A stretch of 25,272 nucleotides of DNA, from NCBI GenBank assembly GCA_003614735.1, contig KZ992630.1, forward strand, positions 1 to 25,272, in the 5' to 3' direction. Shown one piece after another: positions 9,666-20,880 of the stretch (the stretch's first letter is position 1; the number at the start of each line of letters is the position of its first letter). Under the pieces are notes generated by a model. That model was not told where the DNA came from. It searched no databases and saw nothing but the letters and a program-made list of their open reading frames with translations. The translations under genes were made by a program, and so were the position numbers. Source of the stretch: Thamnocephalis sphaerospora (lineage: Eukaryota; Zoopagomycota; Zoopagomycetes; Zoopagales; Sigmoideomycetaceae).

Positions 9666-10669
9666 CGTGACCGGTCAAATAGAGTCACGACTGGTGGATA
9701 TTGTGCAGGTCGGCTATGGATGCAAAATCGTTGGATGCTATGCGTGAAGGAAATGCCAGGAAATACTGAGATGCGAGCGAGAATGCTGAAGCGTGGCGCC
9801 AAGATAGACGCTGCGGGGAGGAAAGACGAATAAGAGTCGGACGTAGCAGTTTGCTGGACGGCCGGCAGGCGGCTTATTTACAGCAACATTCAGCAATGGC
9901 CTGCGCCTTAGCTGGGCTCCGCCAGCGATGATGACGACGACAAACTTGTCTCGGACGGTACACAGGTGCTAGTGAAACAGACCTGCCTTTGAAATTGACG
10001 CTGCGGTGTCTCTATTTAGCTACAGCCAAGAATACCCTCATTTGAGTCACGCCGGCCGGCAGCACGCCTAGCTGTCGGCAAGCCTTTTCCATCGCTCGTC
10101 GTCACCACCGTGGCTACAGTCGTGCAAAGGCAGCCGGGTTCCGTAGGTCTCGTTTCGGTAGTATACAATTGCCGATCTAGCCGGTCGATATCAGTGATTG
10201 GCTGCACCTTTACCAATGGCTGACGGAGATGCCTGCAAAACGAACTGTGCACTTTTTGCAGCAGCACGGTAGCCAAAGTGGAGCAACCGGTGATATCCAG
10301 CAGCTGCCTGCTGTGTGTCGTACAATTTACGCAAAGTAGAAGGTGCCATAAAAGCGTACGAACACGCGGCCGCGCTCACCTGGGTCCTACATTTACGCAT
10401 CGCCCATGGCCTGCGGCTGCTCTATCACCCACCCCGCTGCTCTTCCTGTGTTCTTGCGCGCCACCTTGTACCTCTGCATTTGCACCGTCTATATTCGCGT
10501 CACTACCAGCGTTGTCGCCTTTTCACTATCCTTATTCATCTATTATAGCGCCGACTGCAGTACGGACGCCCTGCCTACGATCGTATACCACGCGCCCTTT
10601 GCGTGCGTGCGCAAAGTCCGTGTCCATCTCTGTACGCTTTCTTGTTGCCGGCGGTCGCTGCTTCTAGCC
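9666..10669. other. region between divergent seven-helix genes
   Basis: About 1 kb separating the start codons of two oppositely transcribed membrane-protein genes. Apart from the possible small gene at 10019-10349 I see no gene or repeat. It must hold the promoters of both membrane genes. Confidence 0.4.
10019..10349 (-). CDS. possible very small two-exon gene, unidentified
   Basis: On the minus strand an ATG at 10349 opens MAPSTLRKLYDTQQ..., rich in Ala/Leu with GYHRLLHFGYRAAAKSAQ, for about 45 codons to a GTAAAG donor near 10211. Downstream, a frame reading GVLPAGVTQMRVFLAVAK ends at TAG near 10019 and matches the donor phase when an acceptor at ...GACAGCTAG is used. The implied intron of about 145 bases is longer than any other here, which weakens the model. 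The product would be about 63-75 residues. No family is recognised; it may be a small mitochondrial-type protein or chance. Confidence 0.33.
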
Positions 10670-11744
10670 ATGGGGATTCAGCTCAACGAAACCATCAATG
10701 GCATCACCGAAGTGGACTCGCTCGGTCTTATGAACGGCTATGACTATCTGATTCAGGCAACACACGATACAGGCGAGGCACGCCGCCGCTCCGCCAGCCT
10801 TTACCTACAGCTGGCGATGAATGTGGTGATCTTCTACCTGTTCACACGCAACTTTATCCATGCATTACAGCTGACCATACGCCGCCCACACCGACTGGCA
10901 AGCTGGTGCTGCCTAATCATGACGCTGACCGGCTTTGTGTTTGAGACCGCTTTCGCGCTACCATTTGTGCTGCCTGGCGGTCCATCTTGTCGCTCTGTCA
11001 TTCGCTTTGCTGGTATCGGGCTGGCGACAAGCAGCATGTCGGTGAACACGCTACTACTACAGCGCGCCTACCTGGCCCATCAGCGCAACAAGGTGCTTTT
11101 GGCAGCGGGCATCCTGCTTATTCTGCCGGCACCATCGATTATCTTTGTACTTTGGGAGCAAGCACACGTTTCAATTTCACCCGACCATGGCTGCTATGCT
11201 GGCTACCCGTCTTTTTTCCCCTACTTGCGAATGCTGCTGGACGTTCCCGTCAACATGGTCCTTTCCTTTTCGTTCCTCGCCGTGGTGTACAGACAATATC
11301 GACGCTTTGGCAGCCCAAACTGGGGCCGCCTAACACGCAACGGCATGATTCTGATGCTAGTGGTGGTGGTATCCAATCTATTGTGTCTCACCGGAAATGC
11401 ACTCAATCTGCTGGGCCCTGCCAACGACGTGTTCTTTACGATTGATTGGTACGTTGGCACGAATGATGGCTCGACAGCCTGAGTATTCATTGTCGCTTAC
11501 CTCGCTCTATGTGCATAGGATTATCACCACGACACTATCGGTGCGGGATACAGAGCGGCAGCAATCGCATGCCAGTCTGACCAGCGAACCGTCGCTACGA
11601 AAGAAAAAAAACGATGGGCACCAGGTGCTGCACTCTACCGAGTTTCCCGATGAAGTAACAACCGACGCCTTTACGCTGCACCGGACCGGACCGTACTTTA
11701 CCCAGCGCGCAAGTACCTACGGCTTTTCCAGAAGCCAATTCTAG
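10670..11744 (+). CDS. seven-helix receptor-like membrane protein, 2 exons, 334 aa
   Basis: Exons 10670-11448 and 11519-11744; the 70-base phase-2 intron (GTACGT..ATAG) has a CTTAC branch site. A short N-terminus carries one sequon (N6-ET). There are seven hydrophobic helices at about residues 43-65, 78-101, 108-135, 142-162, 182-207, 224-247 and 252-267. The last spans the intron and reads FTIDWIITTTLSVRD. Cys107 at the outer end of helix 3 and Cys175 in the loop before helix 5 are placed like the canonical GPCR disulfide. The cytoplasmic tail is about 65 residues, with a KKK patch. The helix pattern fits uncharacterised fungal seven-helix families; it is not Ste2, Ste3 or an opsin by any motif I can see. 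An in-frame ATG at 10406 exists, but MGIQLNET gives a cleaner N-terminus. Confidence 0.82.
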
Positions 11745-12248
11745 ATTATAGATTGATGTAGTATTTACCAGTCTTCATCTTCTCTTGACATTGCCCATCT
11801 TGCACTTTTGCCATTGTGTGCCGTGCACCAGGCAGGCTGACAAGCTAGCAAGCTGGCGGCCAATGTAACGAAATAACTGCTCCTATATCTGCGACAAGCA
11901 CCGCTTCTAGCAGACCCAGAATTGTATGAATACCACACTGGGTATTTATTGGGGATATCGTAATAAACCAGCAAATGGACAATGTTTGTCCGGTAATTGC
12001 AGGTGGCGACGGCATGATAAGCAAGTAAGAGGACGCGCAAAAGCAAAACGACAGTGCCCGCCTGCTGCGCATAGCACAGGCATGACAGCGTCAAGGCAGG
12101 CGATGGCATGATCAAAGGCAGCTGCATGCTCATTGGAGGTAGAGCGGAATCACAGCACATGGCGGCAATCTTGCGTGGTGGCGCTCAGGCAATGCCCGTG
12201 TGCCATCCAGCATGACGCTTTCCAATATGACGATTCCAACGTCATCGC
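11745..12248. other. convergent intergenic region
   Basis: It lies between the 3' ends of the seven-helix gene (+) and the type I membrane gene (-). A minus-strand frame here contains a hydrophobic stretch (HTILGLLEAVLVADIGAVIS), and ATCATGCC(A/G)TCGCC occurs twice (about 12015 and 12105). I could not build a gene from them. Confidence 0.35.
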
Positions 12249-13760
12249 CTACCAAACGCGATAGGAACCACCGCTGCCGCTGCCTTCGTTGGCGGGCGCA
12301 GAGGTCTCTTCCTCTTCCTGCATTCTGTGTAGCCCCACACCGTCCTTCCGAGGCAGCGTCCAATGATGCTCCAGTCGCCACGACTGGTTGGCAGCGGCAG
12401 CAGCAGCAGCAGCAGCCGATGCGGACGGCAGACTGGTGAACGCAGCATTGCTGGCACCCGTCGAGGCAACGTAGGCCGGCATCGGCATAGCAGGCACTGC
12501 AGCTGCGCTAGAGCGGCGCACAGGCACCGGACGGTGGACGGCTGGCGTGGCGGTGACACTGGCAAACGAGCTGCGACGGTGCGAGCGCGACAAGACACCT
12601 GCTGCGCCACCCTGGGTGCTCAGATCCGAGTCGCTATCGTACACGTCGTCGTCTTCGTCTTCGTCGTCTGCCATTACAACCGCGCCGGCCTCGTTCAAGT
12701 CGTCATTTGCATCATCATCCAGGCTGTCAATGTCGTCATGACGTACTGGATACAAAACATCCACGACAGGCGGCCGGTTGCCGCGGGCGTGTGGAGCAAG
12801 GGATTCGGCGGTTGCCGCGTCATCCATCCATTTCGGAAGATCCTCCATCATGCTACTGCGTGGCCGGTCCAGCGGCGTACGGCAGCGTCCACGACCAATA
12901 ACGGGCAGCGGCGAAGTGCTTCTTTCAATGCCCATCATTGCGCCGTTGCCGTCTGTAACCGCAGCAATCTCTGCAACGGCCTCCAGCCCCGGTGCTTCCA
13001 CACTGGCAACATCAAAGCCATCCTGGTTAAGCGAGGGGCGACGGGGGAATGTCGTAGCTGGCTGCAGCTGAATAGCCATGTGGGGGATAGACCGTAGTTC
13101 GTAGCCGGTCGAATCGATGGATGCGCGTCGGCTCGCGCCATTTTCATCGTCATTATTATCGGCAGGACGGCTCAGCCACCGGCCAAACCAGCCGTCGGCT
13201 GCATCCTGGCCAGTGCCGCGCGGGCTTTTTGGCGGTGTGATGTCGGTCATTACCTCGAGTGTGGCGCCACCTGCCTCGAGCGACTTTACATATGCGTCCC
13301 AAGGGTCGCGAGCGTGCGTGCGAATGGGCGAAATTGGCCGGAGCTGTGTCCGCTGCACAGGGGCCGGTGGGTTGATGGCTTGCCGCGTCTGCTTGCGTCG
13401 GTGCTGCACCAGACCGGCGATGGCCAGCGCAACGGCGCCCAATGCCACGCCTCCACCCACCGCGACACCGACCACACGGCCAGAGTCAGCGGTGGCGGTG
13501 GGTGCATCGCCGTCATCGCTGGAATTTACACTGTCGCCGTCTGCCCGCGGTGCAGCCAGAAAGCCGGTGCTGGGCTGATCGGCATTGGCAAGTAGCCCAT
13601 CGGTACCGGTGACTTTTGCGTTGATTGGCTGCGATCCAGCGTTGATAGCATCGGGCAAAGACTGCGGTAGAGCGGCGACCATCGAGGTGCTCTGGCTAAG
13701 AGCCGCGGCAGCAGCCAGCAGCCAGACTGCCGCGCGTACAGTGGCCATAGCAGGCTGCAT
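12249..13760 (-). CDS. single-pass type I membrane protein with long acidic cytoplasmic tail (503 aa)
   Basis: One open exon. The N-terminal signal peptide (about residues 1-30, Ala/Leu-rich; start at Met1 or Met5) is followed by a short ectodomain of about 65 residues with one sequon (N79-SS). A Gly-rich transmembrane helix follows at about 96-118 (VVGVAVGGGVALGAVALAIA), then a QHRRKQTR stop-transfer. The tail of about 380 residues is low complexity: SPR/RRxS phosphorylation-like sites, a run of Asp/Glu (ADDEDEDDDVYDSDSD), a poly-Ala tract, and an end GGSYRVW. The layout (signal peptide, small ectodomain, Gly-rich helix, long tail) is that of fungal cell-surface sensor or adhesion-type proteins, but no WSC or Mid2 signature is present. 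Function unknown. Confidence 0.7.
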   Translation of the reverse strand: MQPAMATVRAAVWLLAAAAALSQSTSMVAALPQSLPDAINAGSQPINAKVTGTDGLLANADQPSTGFLAAPRADGDSVNSSDDGDAPTATADSGRVVGVAVGGGVALGAVALAIAGLVQHRRKQTRQAINPPAPVQRTQLRPISPIRTHARDPWDAYVKSLEAGGATLEVMTDITPPKSPRGTGQDAADGWFGRWLSRPADNNDDENGASRRASIDSTGYELRSIPHMAIQLQPATTFPRRPSLNQDGFDVASVEAPGLEAVAEIAAVTDGNGAMMGIERSTSPLPVIGRGRCRTPLDRPRSSMMEDLPKWMDDAATAESLAPHARGNRPPVVDVLYPVRHDDIDSLDDDANDDLNEAGAVVMADDEDEDDDVYDSDSDLSTQGGAAGVLSRSHRRSSFASVTATPAVHRPVPVRRSSAAAVPAMPMPAYVASTGASNAAFTSLPSASAAAAAAAAANQSWRLEHHWTLPRKDGVGLHRMQEEEETSAPANEGSGSGGSYRVW

Positions 13761-15095
13761 GTTGATATAGACAGTAGTCGGGTGGTCAAGATGACGATTG
13801 GGTAGTACGACCTTGGCAGTGAATTAACTGCAGTGCCAGAGCGGATGATCAAAATACAAGACTCAGCAGTGGGCCGTTTCGGACAAAGGCTAGCAGGCGT
13901 GTTCACAGACGGTAGCGCAGCAGCTACTTAAGACGGCGCTGGTCAATGCACGGCTATAGCCAGATAACGGTGCAGAGACGGGCCAAGTAGTGTGGGCACG
14001 GGCGTGAGTGTGAGCTGCGTATGCAGTGCTGCAGCCGCGTGATAAACACAATGAAACCTGCACGACTGCAGTGAGCGCGCGGAATACGTCAAAGTGAAGC
14101 GGTGCTAACGGCGTTGCAGCAGAGGCAATACCAGCTAGACCAGCGAGGACAAGGTGTGGGAACGGCGTTCGCAAAGACTGCGAGACCTGCGAGTACGCCA
14201 ACACTTATTAGAGCGGGTGAAGGGGTTTGGCTGCGCAGCGAGCCCAGGCCCGTAGACAATCGACAGACAAGGACGAGTAAGCACAGTGACGGGATAAAGG
14301 CGTATCAACAGGGTAGCGACGTATTCGTGGCTTCGCTGTCAGGCGAGCGGACGGGAGAACGGTGGAGTGGACGCTGAATTGGCAGGCGCACTCAATGGAG
14401 AAGAGAAGGAAATACAAAACGAAGACTAGTAGAAGACCAGCACGGTTGGATCGTAGTTGGGTAGAGAGGGCCGAGAAAGAGGGGAAGAGGCGGCAGAGCA
14501 GGTGACCGCTGTAACCACATGCTATATACTGGCCAAACGAAGTAGTCGGAGTACAGGTGGTCCGGTCATCGTGTAGTGACGCTCACTAATTCAGACCTGG
14601 TGCGCGGTAATCTGTCGCCGTGCTGTGCTACGTCACGTCGGACAGATACTGACACGGAAGGTTAGCGCTTGAAACCAGCCCAGAATGGCAGCTATTCCTT
14701 GGAAGAACACTATTGCACCAGCAACGGCTACACACACGGCCAGGGCAGACTGTGTACAGACGGCGCTGCATGCCAAACACCGGCCCCACCCTGCGCAGCC
14801 TGCATGTCTCCCCTTCCACAAACAGCACTGCGGAGATATAACGGTAGTTTTGATACAGTCCACGGCCAAGGGGCGCACCAGACAAAGCAGAATGAGAACG
14901 CGAGCAAGAATACGGCGGCAGAAACCTGGCGACAGACTGTAAAAGTATGCAAAAAGGCGAGGGCACTGAGAACAGCAACAACAGAGGCGATGGGTGCAAA
15001 AGGATGCTACAGAAAAATGAAAGAGTAACACAGCAGCAAAAGTGCGCCGTGTGCCGATAACGCAAGGCGGCACCCGACAGGCCACTCTTCGTGGC
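13761..15095. other. intergenic, homeodomain gene 3' end to type I membrane gene 5' end
   Basis: About 1.3 kb, with both flanking genes on the minus strand. Several minus-strand frames are open and hydrophobic (for example around 13900-14200 and 14640-14750), but none has an ATG, splice sites and a motif together. Read as 3' UTR plus promoter; a missed small gene cannot be excluded. Confidence 0.35.
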
Positions 15096-18000
15096 TCACT
15101 GCCACGGCCGGAAGGGCGCGCTGCCGTTGGTGGACACGACGGGCGAGCGTGGCCTAGCATCATCGGCGTTCACCGCAGACACCACCGTGGGTGCAGCCAC
15201 AGGCGCAGGAGGCGTGTCGACAGGATGCATTGCCAACTTGCCAATAGGCGGCAGCAGCGAGGGTGACGGCGGCAGTATCGGCGTGTCTGTATGGCATCGC
15301 TGGGCGGATGCTGCAGTGTCGGGCGGCATGGTCGTACATGGCGACTGCGGCTGCGAAATGGCTCGCGTAGGCGGCGATAGTGGCGGCGCAGGCAGACTCG
15401 TCATGGTAACGGCCACGGTAGGTGGCTTTTTTTCCATGGACGCGGGTGTCTCCAGCACCGACGAGGCGGGTGCCGGCGAAGCGGATGTGTGGGCCGTGGC
15501 AAATATCTCCATCGGTGCTTGGTCAATGCTGACGGTGACGTCAGAGCCATCTGGTTGGTTCGCGTCTTCTTCTGCGTTTTCAGCTGCGCGTGCATCATCT
15601 TGCGCCGACAGGAATGAAGCAGCCGACGCTAAGATGGACATGGCGTCACCGCTGTGCGCATGGCCCTGTGCATCGCCCTGGTCTGCTTCGCTGCGAGATG
15701 ACTCTGCTTCCGCTGGTGGATAGGAATAGGCCGGAGGGCCAGAGAATGGCGGTGGCGGTGGCTGGCCATACATTGGTGGCGGTGGCGGTGGCATCGGGTG
15801 GCCTACCAGGGCAGGATAATAGTATGGCGGTGGATGCTGGTAGTACTGCGGTGTGTGTGGCGTCGGCGGTGGCTGATGAGGCAGGTAGTAGCCATATCCT
15901 GGCGGCGGACGCGCGACGCCTTCACCGGCGTGATCTTCCTCGCTAGAGTCTGTCGCAGCCGCGCTCGACATCCAAATGACCGGCTCGGACTGTCGTCGGC
16001 GCTTGATCCGCGCCATGGAAGGATCTGGACCGTCGACAACCGGCATCACGCGTCGGCTGGGGTGTTCCTCAATCACCGCAAGTGAATGTCTTGGCTGACT
16101 TGCGTCAGCGGATGCCTGGTACGGCGCTGAACCGGCTGCTTGCGATGGCGCCTGGGTGGACAGTGCAGCGTCAGGTCCCGGCAACAGCGGTGCTGACGGT
16201 GGTGCCGGCAGAGCAAAGCTGTGGCGCACTGGCCGCGCATAGTAGGGTGCATAGCCGTAGGCGACAGGCGCACCCGGAGGTGGTCCGTACGCGTACGCTT
16301 GCTGCGACGTCGCTCCGGTCTGTGGCGGCAGTGGAGGACCGCGCCCCAACAGCGGCGGCAGTGGCGGCAGGCGCCGGTCATTAGCGGCAGCCTGTCGAGC
16401 AGCGGCAGCGCTGTCCAAGGACGGGTGTCGCCGATGTCCGCGTGCACCACGGCCTGCACCTGATGTAAGCCGTGTGGAACGCGCGGCATCAGACGGCGGT
16501 GCACCCGGATATGCCGCATATCCTGACGGCGATGGTCCACCCGGCAGCGACTCGGCTGGCCGGTATCCGGGCGGTGGTGGCACGCCCGGCGGCCCACTGG
16601 CTGCGGAAAAGGAAGTGCGATAGTACATGGGCGACACTGGCGCTGACATCAGGTAGGGAGGCCCCGCGGGCCCGCCGCTCCTGGGCGACGGAAAGGGTGG
16701 TGGCATCTGCGCGTGCGAAGAAGCAAACGCAGGCGAGGCGTCGACAGTACCGTTGCTGGGGTTGAGCTCGTCACTGGTCGGCGCAGTGAGCGGAGTGTGC
16801 TGTACACCTGGCGTCTGCTGTGACGGCGAGAGACGTGCAGAAGCCAGGCTTGCTTGGTACGGAATAGGCTGGATGGGTGGCGGCCGCGCAGGTCCACTCG
16901 ATTGCTGTCGCGGCGTCGGTGGCTGGAGCGGATATCGACCCATCGATGGTGACATGCCGGTAGCTGCGCGAAGCGACTGGGGTGACGATGCTGGCGACAC
17001 CCTCGCCGAGCCCTGCGCAGCTGTGGCTGGCTGTCCAGGTTCGCTGGCAACAGTCGACGACACAAGCTCTGTGACCGCCGAATCGCCAAGGCTAGCATTT
17101 GCGGTTGCTCCTCGCACTGCTGCCGCCGCTGCTGCTGCCGCTGCTGCGTCCCGCTTGTTCGGATGTGCAGCGACGGCTTTGCCGCTGGCGGTAAACCAGG
17201 TGGGAACAAACTGAAAGCGAATCGGTCGACTGGGCATGGCTGGCGACGCACGCGGTGATGGCTTCTCGGTGGGCAAATGACGCGTTCGCTTGGCCGGCGA
17301 TGGCATATCAGGCGTGCCCTCGCGTGAGTCCGACAGACCACCCGCCGTTCCGTGTCCTTCACCTGGACTTTCCGAGGACTCGCGGTAGAACTGGTGAGCG
17401 TGACTGCTAGGCATCGCCGCAGACGCCGTGTCGATGTTGGCGCTCTCTACACGAGAGTGTGCCGCGCCTTGACCCTGTGTCAACCCCATAGGCTGCGGTC
17501 CCGGACCACGCCGAAGCCGCTCCTGACGCTCCTGCTCTTCGCGCGCGCGCAGACGATTCATCTTTGCGCGACGATTCTGAAACCAAATCTATCCACGCAT
17601 AATTATTACTCGCGTCAGCCATTGCCACAGCCAGCACCATCTCGCCATCAATAGCCTACCTGCACTTCACGGTTGGTCATGCCAAGTCGCGCGGCCAGGG
17701 TCTCGCGCAAATCCCATCCCGGCGTATCCGTGTGTTCAAATGCGGCAGTCAGTTCGTGGAGCTGTTCAGGTGTGACGCGTCTCCTCCGCTTTTTGAGCGT
17801 GCCATCTGCCGCCTTTCCCGCAGCAGCCGTGCCTGTCTCCGAGCCAGCCTTGCCTTCGCTGCCCGACGCACCAGCAGTGCTGACGGTGGCCAGTGCACTA
17901 GTACCCCCGCGTCGACGTTGGCGCCGACGTGGTAGATTGAGCCTTCGCTGATGTGTCTCGGGCGTCGTCTGAATGATCGTTAGGCCACCTGTGGTGGTGA

Positions 18001-18733
18001 TAGTGGTGCTCACGGGTGCATCCGACAAGACTGCCGGCACCGGAATGCGATAGGTAGTCTCGGTGACTGCAGGGGAGATTGCCATGCGGTGTGTGTGTAC
18101 CGGTGTGGTTGGCGTGACCGGCGCCGCAGTCGCTTGGGTCGCAGGGAGAGGACGCCGTGTTCTGCTTGCCATCCACGTAGCCAGCGGCATATCGCTGGCA
18201 GTATCATCGCTACTGCTGCGCCGTGATGCTGACGCAGCATACTTTACATGTGGCGAGTGCTGGCCCGGCGCGCTCGCTCCTTTTTCGGTGGAGGCAGCAG
18301 CGGTGCCGTTAACAGACGCTGTACGACGCTCTTCCACGTCAGAGTCGCGCATGGACGCTGGCGGGTTCTTTCTGCGCAAACTACGCCGACGTGGCGCTGG
18401 CTCATCTCCCGCAGAATCACTTGTCCCATTTGCGGCAGCTTGTGCAGATGCATGTTCGCCGGTGAGCCCTGCTAGCGACGGTACAGGTGACTCCACTGCT
18501 GCTGACGGTGTGTCCAATTCCTCGGCACCAGACATCGACACATCGTGGTCGTCGTTCGAGACGATCATGGGCGATGCCGTTGATTCCGTTTCGCTCTCAA
18601 CGTTAGGATTCAGTAACACATCCAGCGAGCGCTTCGTCACGGTTGGCGATTCTGCAACGACCGCAGGTGCATGACCTGCCCGCTCGTGACCTTCTTCTTT
18701 TGCAGGTGTTACCGCCTGCTGCGTCGAATCCAT
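15096..18733 (-). CDS. homeodomain transcription factor with long Pro/Ser-rich tail, 2 exons, 1188 aa
   Basis: Exon 1 is 18733-17660 and exon 2 is 17588-15096; the 71-base intron is phase 0. The homeodomain spans about residues 313-373: basic arm KKRRRRVTPEQL, helices 1-2 through LAARLGMTNREVQ, then recognition helix IWFQNRRAKMNRLR, with Trp, Phe, Asn and Arg of the WFxNxR core intact. The intron falls between the Gln and Ile that open the recognition helix. TPEQL...LGM resembles the fungal Yox1/Pah1-type class. The first 310 residues are acidic and Ser/Thr/Ala-rich. The tail of about 815 residues is disordered, with a hydrophobic IRFQFVPTWF island (about 481-490), poly-Ala (about 506-515), Tyr/Pro repeats such as YYYPALVGHPMPPPPPP, and TP/SP sites. 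It is a nuclear DNA-binding regulator by family; targets unknown. Confidence 0.95.
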
Positions 18734-19150
18734 GGCCTGTTACAAGCAGTACTGCACTCAAATGACCCGGCTCTCTGAAACCACAGCTGTTTAAGCTACA
18801 ATGTACCCTTTGGCTCGGGTATTATTCTGCAACCGCAGTGCTGTATCCAAGAATGCGAATACGGCTTTTGAAATGTGGCCAATGTCTACGCAACGCCAAC
18901 AAAAGTGCGGTGACGTTTTGGCAGAAAGGAATGGAATGCAAATGTGTTAGCTCTTGCGCAAAAATGGAAAACGTCGTAAACAAAGTGACAAAGGCGACGA
19001 GCACGGCGCCAGGAAAGCAGCGAAAGCAGTGAGTACCGCAAGCAGTGACGACAAAAGTAGCGACCGACAAGCCGAAAAAGGGGGGTCCGTGCTTAGCAGC
19101 AGCAGCAGAGTAAGCAACACCGCTGCGTGGGTCAGTGCTAAAGCAAGACA

Positions 19151-19172
19151 GAGAGAGAGAGAGAGAGAGAGA
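19151..19172. repeat. (GA)11 microsatellite
   Basis: Eleven uninterrupted GA units followed by AAGAAGGA; read as CT on the strand of the homeodomain gene, about 420 bases upstream of its start codon. Confidence 0.95.
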
Positions 19173-19331
19173 AAGAAGGACAGAGGAACGCGCGAGTGCA
19201 TGCTTGCATCAATGTTGCCGATGCCAACGGCGGCAAGACCATGCAAGCGCACGAGCACCCACAGCAGTGTATAATTCCCCAATCAGACATTGCTGGAAAT
19301 TGGCAAGCCGACATAAATACACACACATGAG

Positions 19332-19709
19332 CTAACAAAAGAGCACGCCAAAGGCAAAAGGGCAGCGGCCGCGCCCGTAGCGCTGCATCACGTTCACCTT
19401 GACGGCCGCCTCGTATCCAAGACAGGCTGTTGGCCAGCGCTGAGCAGCTGTACATGCTGCACTGCGTAGCCAGGGCGTCCGCTCTATGCAGACAGTACGT
19501 ATGCGCATACACCCCGTCGACGTAGGCGGCGACTGCGCACGCAAGCATCACGCGTACTCTGCGCAACGTCCGTCACCCGTCGGCCAGCCCTGAAACACAG
19601 TGTATACGCGCGCTGTTTCTCCGCCCGGTACGCTGATACGACCATCCACCGGTTGCTTGGCATGCAACACCAGCGAGATCGCCACTTGCCTGTGACTGCC
19701 ACAGGGCAT
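19332..19709 (-). CDS. possible unidentified multi-exon gene (3' part)
   Basis: The minus frame from an ATG at 19709 reads naturally for about 44 codons (VAISLVLHAKQPVDGRISV, then ARVYTVFQGWPTG) up to a GTGACG donor near 19576. A later frame, EAAVKVNVMQRYGRGRC... ending FAFGVLFC, stops at 19332. Phases can be joined through an exon reading VAAYVDGVYAHT, using a GTACTG donor and an AACAG acceptor, but the first intron would then be only 44 bases. No domain is recognised, and no start is confirmed. It could be the end of a gene that begins near 20.9 kb, or chance coding look. Confidence 0.28.
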
Positions 19710-20349
19710 ACAATTGGCGCGCGGTAGCCGGCGCACTAGTTGTACGTGTGTGCAGGTGGGTGCGAGCAGTATGTCTGACTTGGCGCGCAAGAAGAGCGAT
19801 TACAGACGTAAAAAGACGGTAAGAAGCGGTAAGCAGCAAGCGTGCGTGCGTGGGCAGGTGCGTAGACGTAGGCGTAGGCGTTAGCGGGTCGGCGCGTAAG
19901 CAATGCGCCAAGGCGACAGCGTTGTCGCAAATGTGTAGAAGAGGTAGATAAAGAGGGCCCGTGGTGCGGCAGCCTGGCAGACAACGGGGCAACGGGTCTG
20001 CAGCGCGTAGTGTGTCCCGACGCCCTACGGTTGCAGCAACCAAGGACTACAGCAGGAGCGCCTACAGGCAGGCAAGATAGCAGCAGTGGTGGAGAGCGCG
20101 TGCAAAAAAGCACTGCTACGCCACGACTGGGAAAGGAAAACGAAGGAAAAAGCGCAGGGTGTGGTGATGCGAATTGGGCAGGCGGCAAGAGAATGAATGA
20201 TTTGACAGGTGAGTGAATAGGCGCAATAAATGCACTAGAGTGACACACACCACCCACACACCCACACCGACCGCCTGCACATGCGCCCACATCCCCTTTA
20301 GCATGGCGCCACGCAAAGTGGCCCGGCCATGAACCAAGCCACGCCAGTA

Positions 20350-20880
20350 CCTATCAAGCGCACCCTGCCATTGCGTCGAGATTGACAGGCGGCAGCAGGC
20401 ACCAATGCACGCGGCCGCCGGCCATGCTCGCTGTCGGTGAGTGCGTCGGCAAGAATAGCCTCAAGAAATACGGAGACACTCGCAGGACCGACAAAGGCGA
20501 CCCACCCGGTGCGCTCGCCAGTTTTAGTGCGTCATAGCGGCGGCACAGCGCCCGCATAGTCGGCACAGTGCAATTTTGTGCCGGCGCATTCGTCGGCGGC
20601 AGTCGAGCGCTATCACGCAAGCTCCGCCGTGTGTGTTGCGCGCATAATTTTCCCAGAAACAATGCGCGTTGGTAGCAAATCCGCGGCGTCGGTGGCGAAA
20701 AGAGCAAACCACTTGTCCTCCGCCCGGGTGAGGCAGGCGGTCGCTATCGATGGTCGCCAGATCGGCAGCCGTCCAAAACATCTGGGTACGCAGCATTGCC
20801 GTTGAACAGAGTCTCGTTCAGATGGTGCTGACGTGGCGGTCTCGGCTCGCTCCCCCGGACAAGCCGGCGCACACATGGCG
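20350..20880 (-). CDS. possible unidentified exons
   Basis: Three minus-strand stretches look like protein: MFWTAADLATIDSDRLPHPG near 20780-20720, DKWFALFATDAADLLPTRIV near 20720-20640, and RTGWVAFVGPASVSVFLEAI then RLIG near 20510-20350. They lie in different frames and I could not find one set of splice sites joining them in phase. The plus strand is also open at 20750-21016 (LVQMVLTWRSRLAPPDKP...), so strand choice is uncertain. No family recognised. Confidence 0.25.

Noticed and set aside
12363-13097. 244-codon plus-strand ORF
   Set aside because: Lies inside the type I membrane gene; composition is the GC-rich antisense of a Ser/Ala/Asp-rich protein and has no motif.
16649-17362. 237-codon minus ORF rich in Arg/His
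   Set aside because: Alternative frame of the homeodomain tail; the continuous 831-codon frame is the real one.
19736-20290. 184-codon minus ORF
   Set aside because: Low-complexity Ser/Pro/Ala/His sequence without hydrophobic-core pattern; better explained as UTR or promoter.
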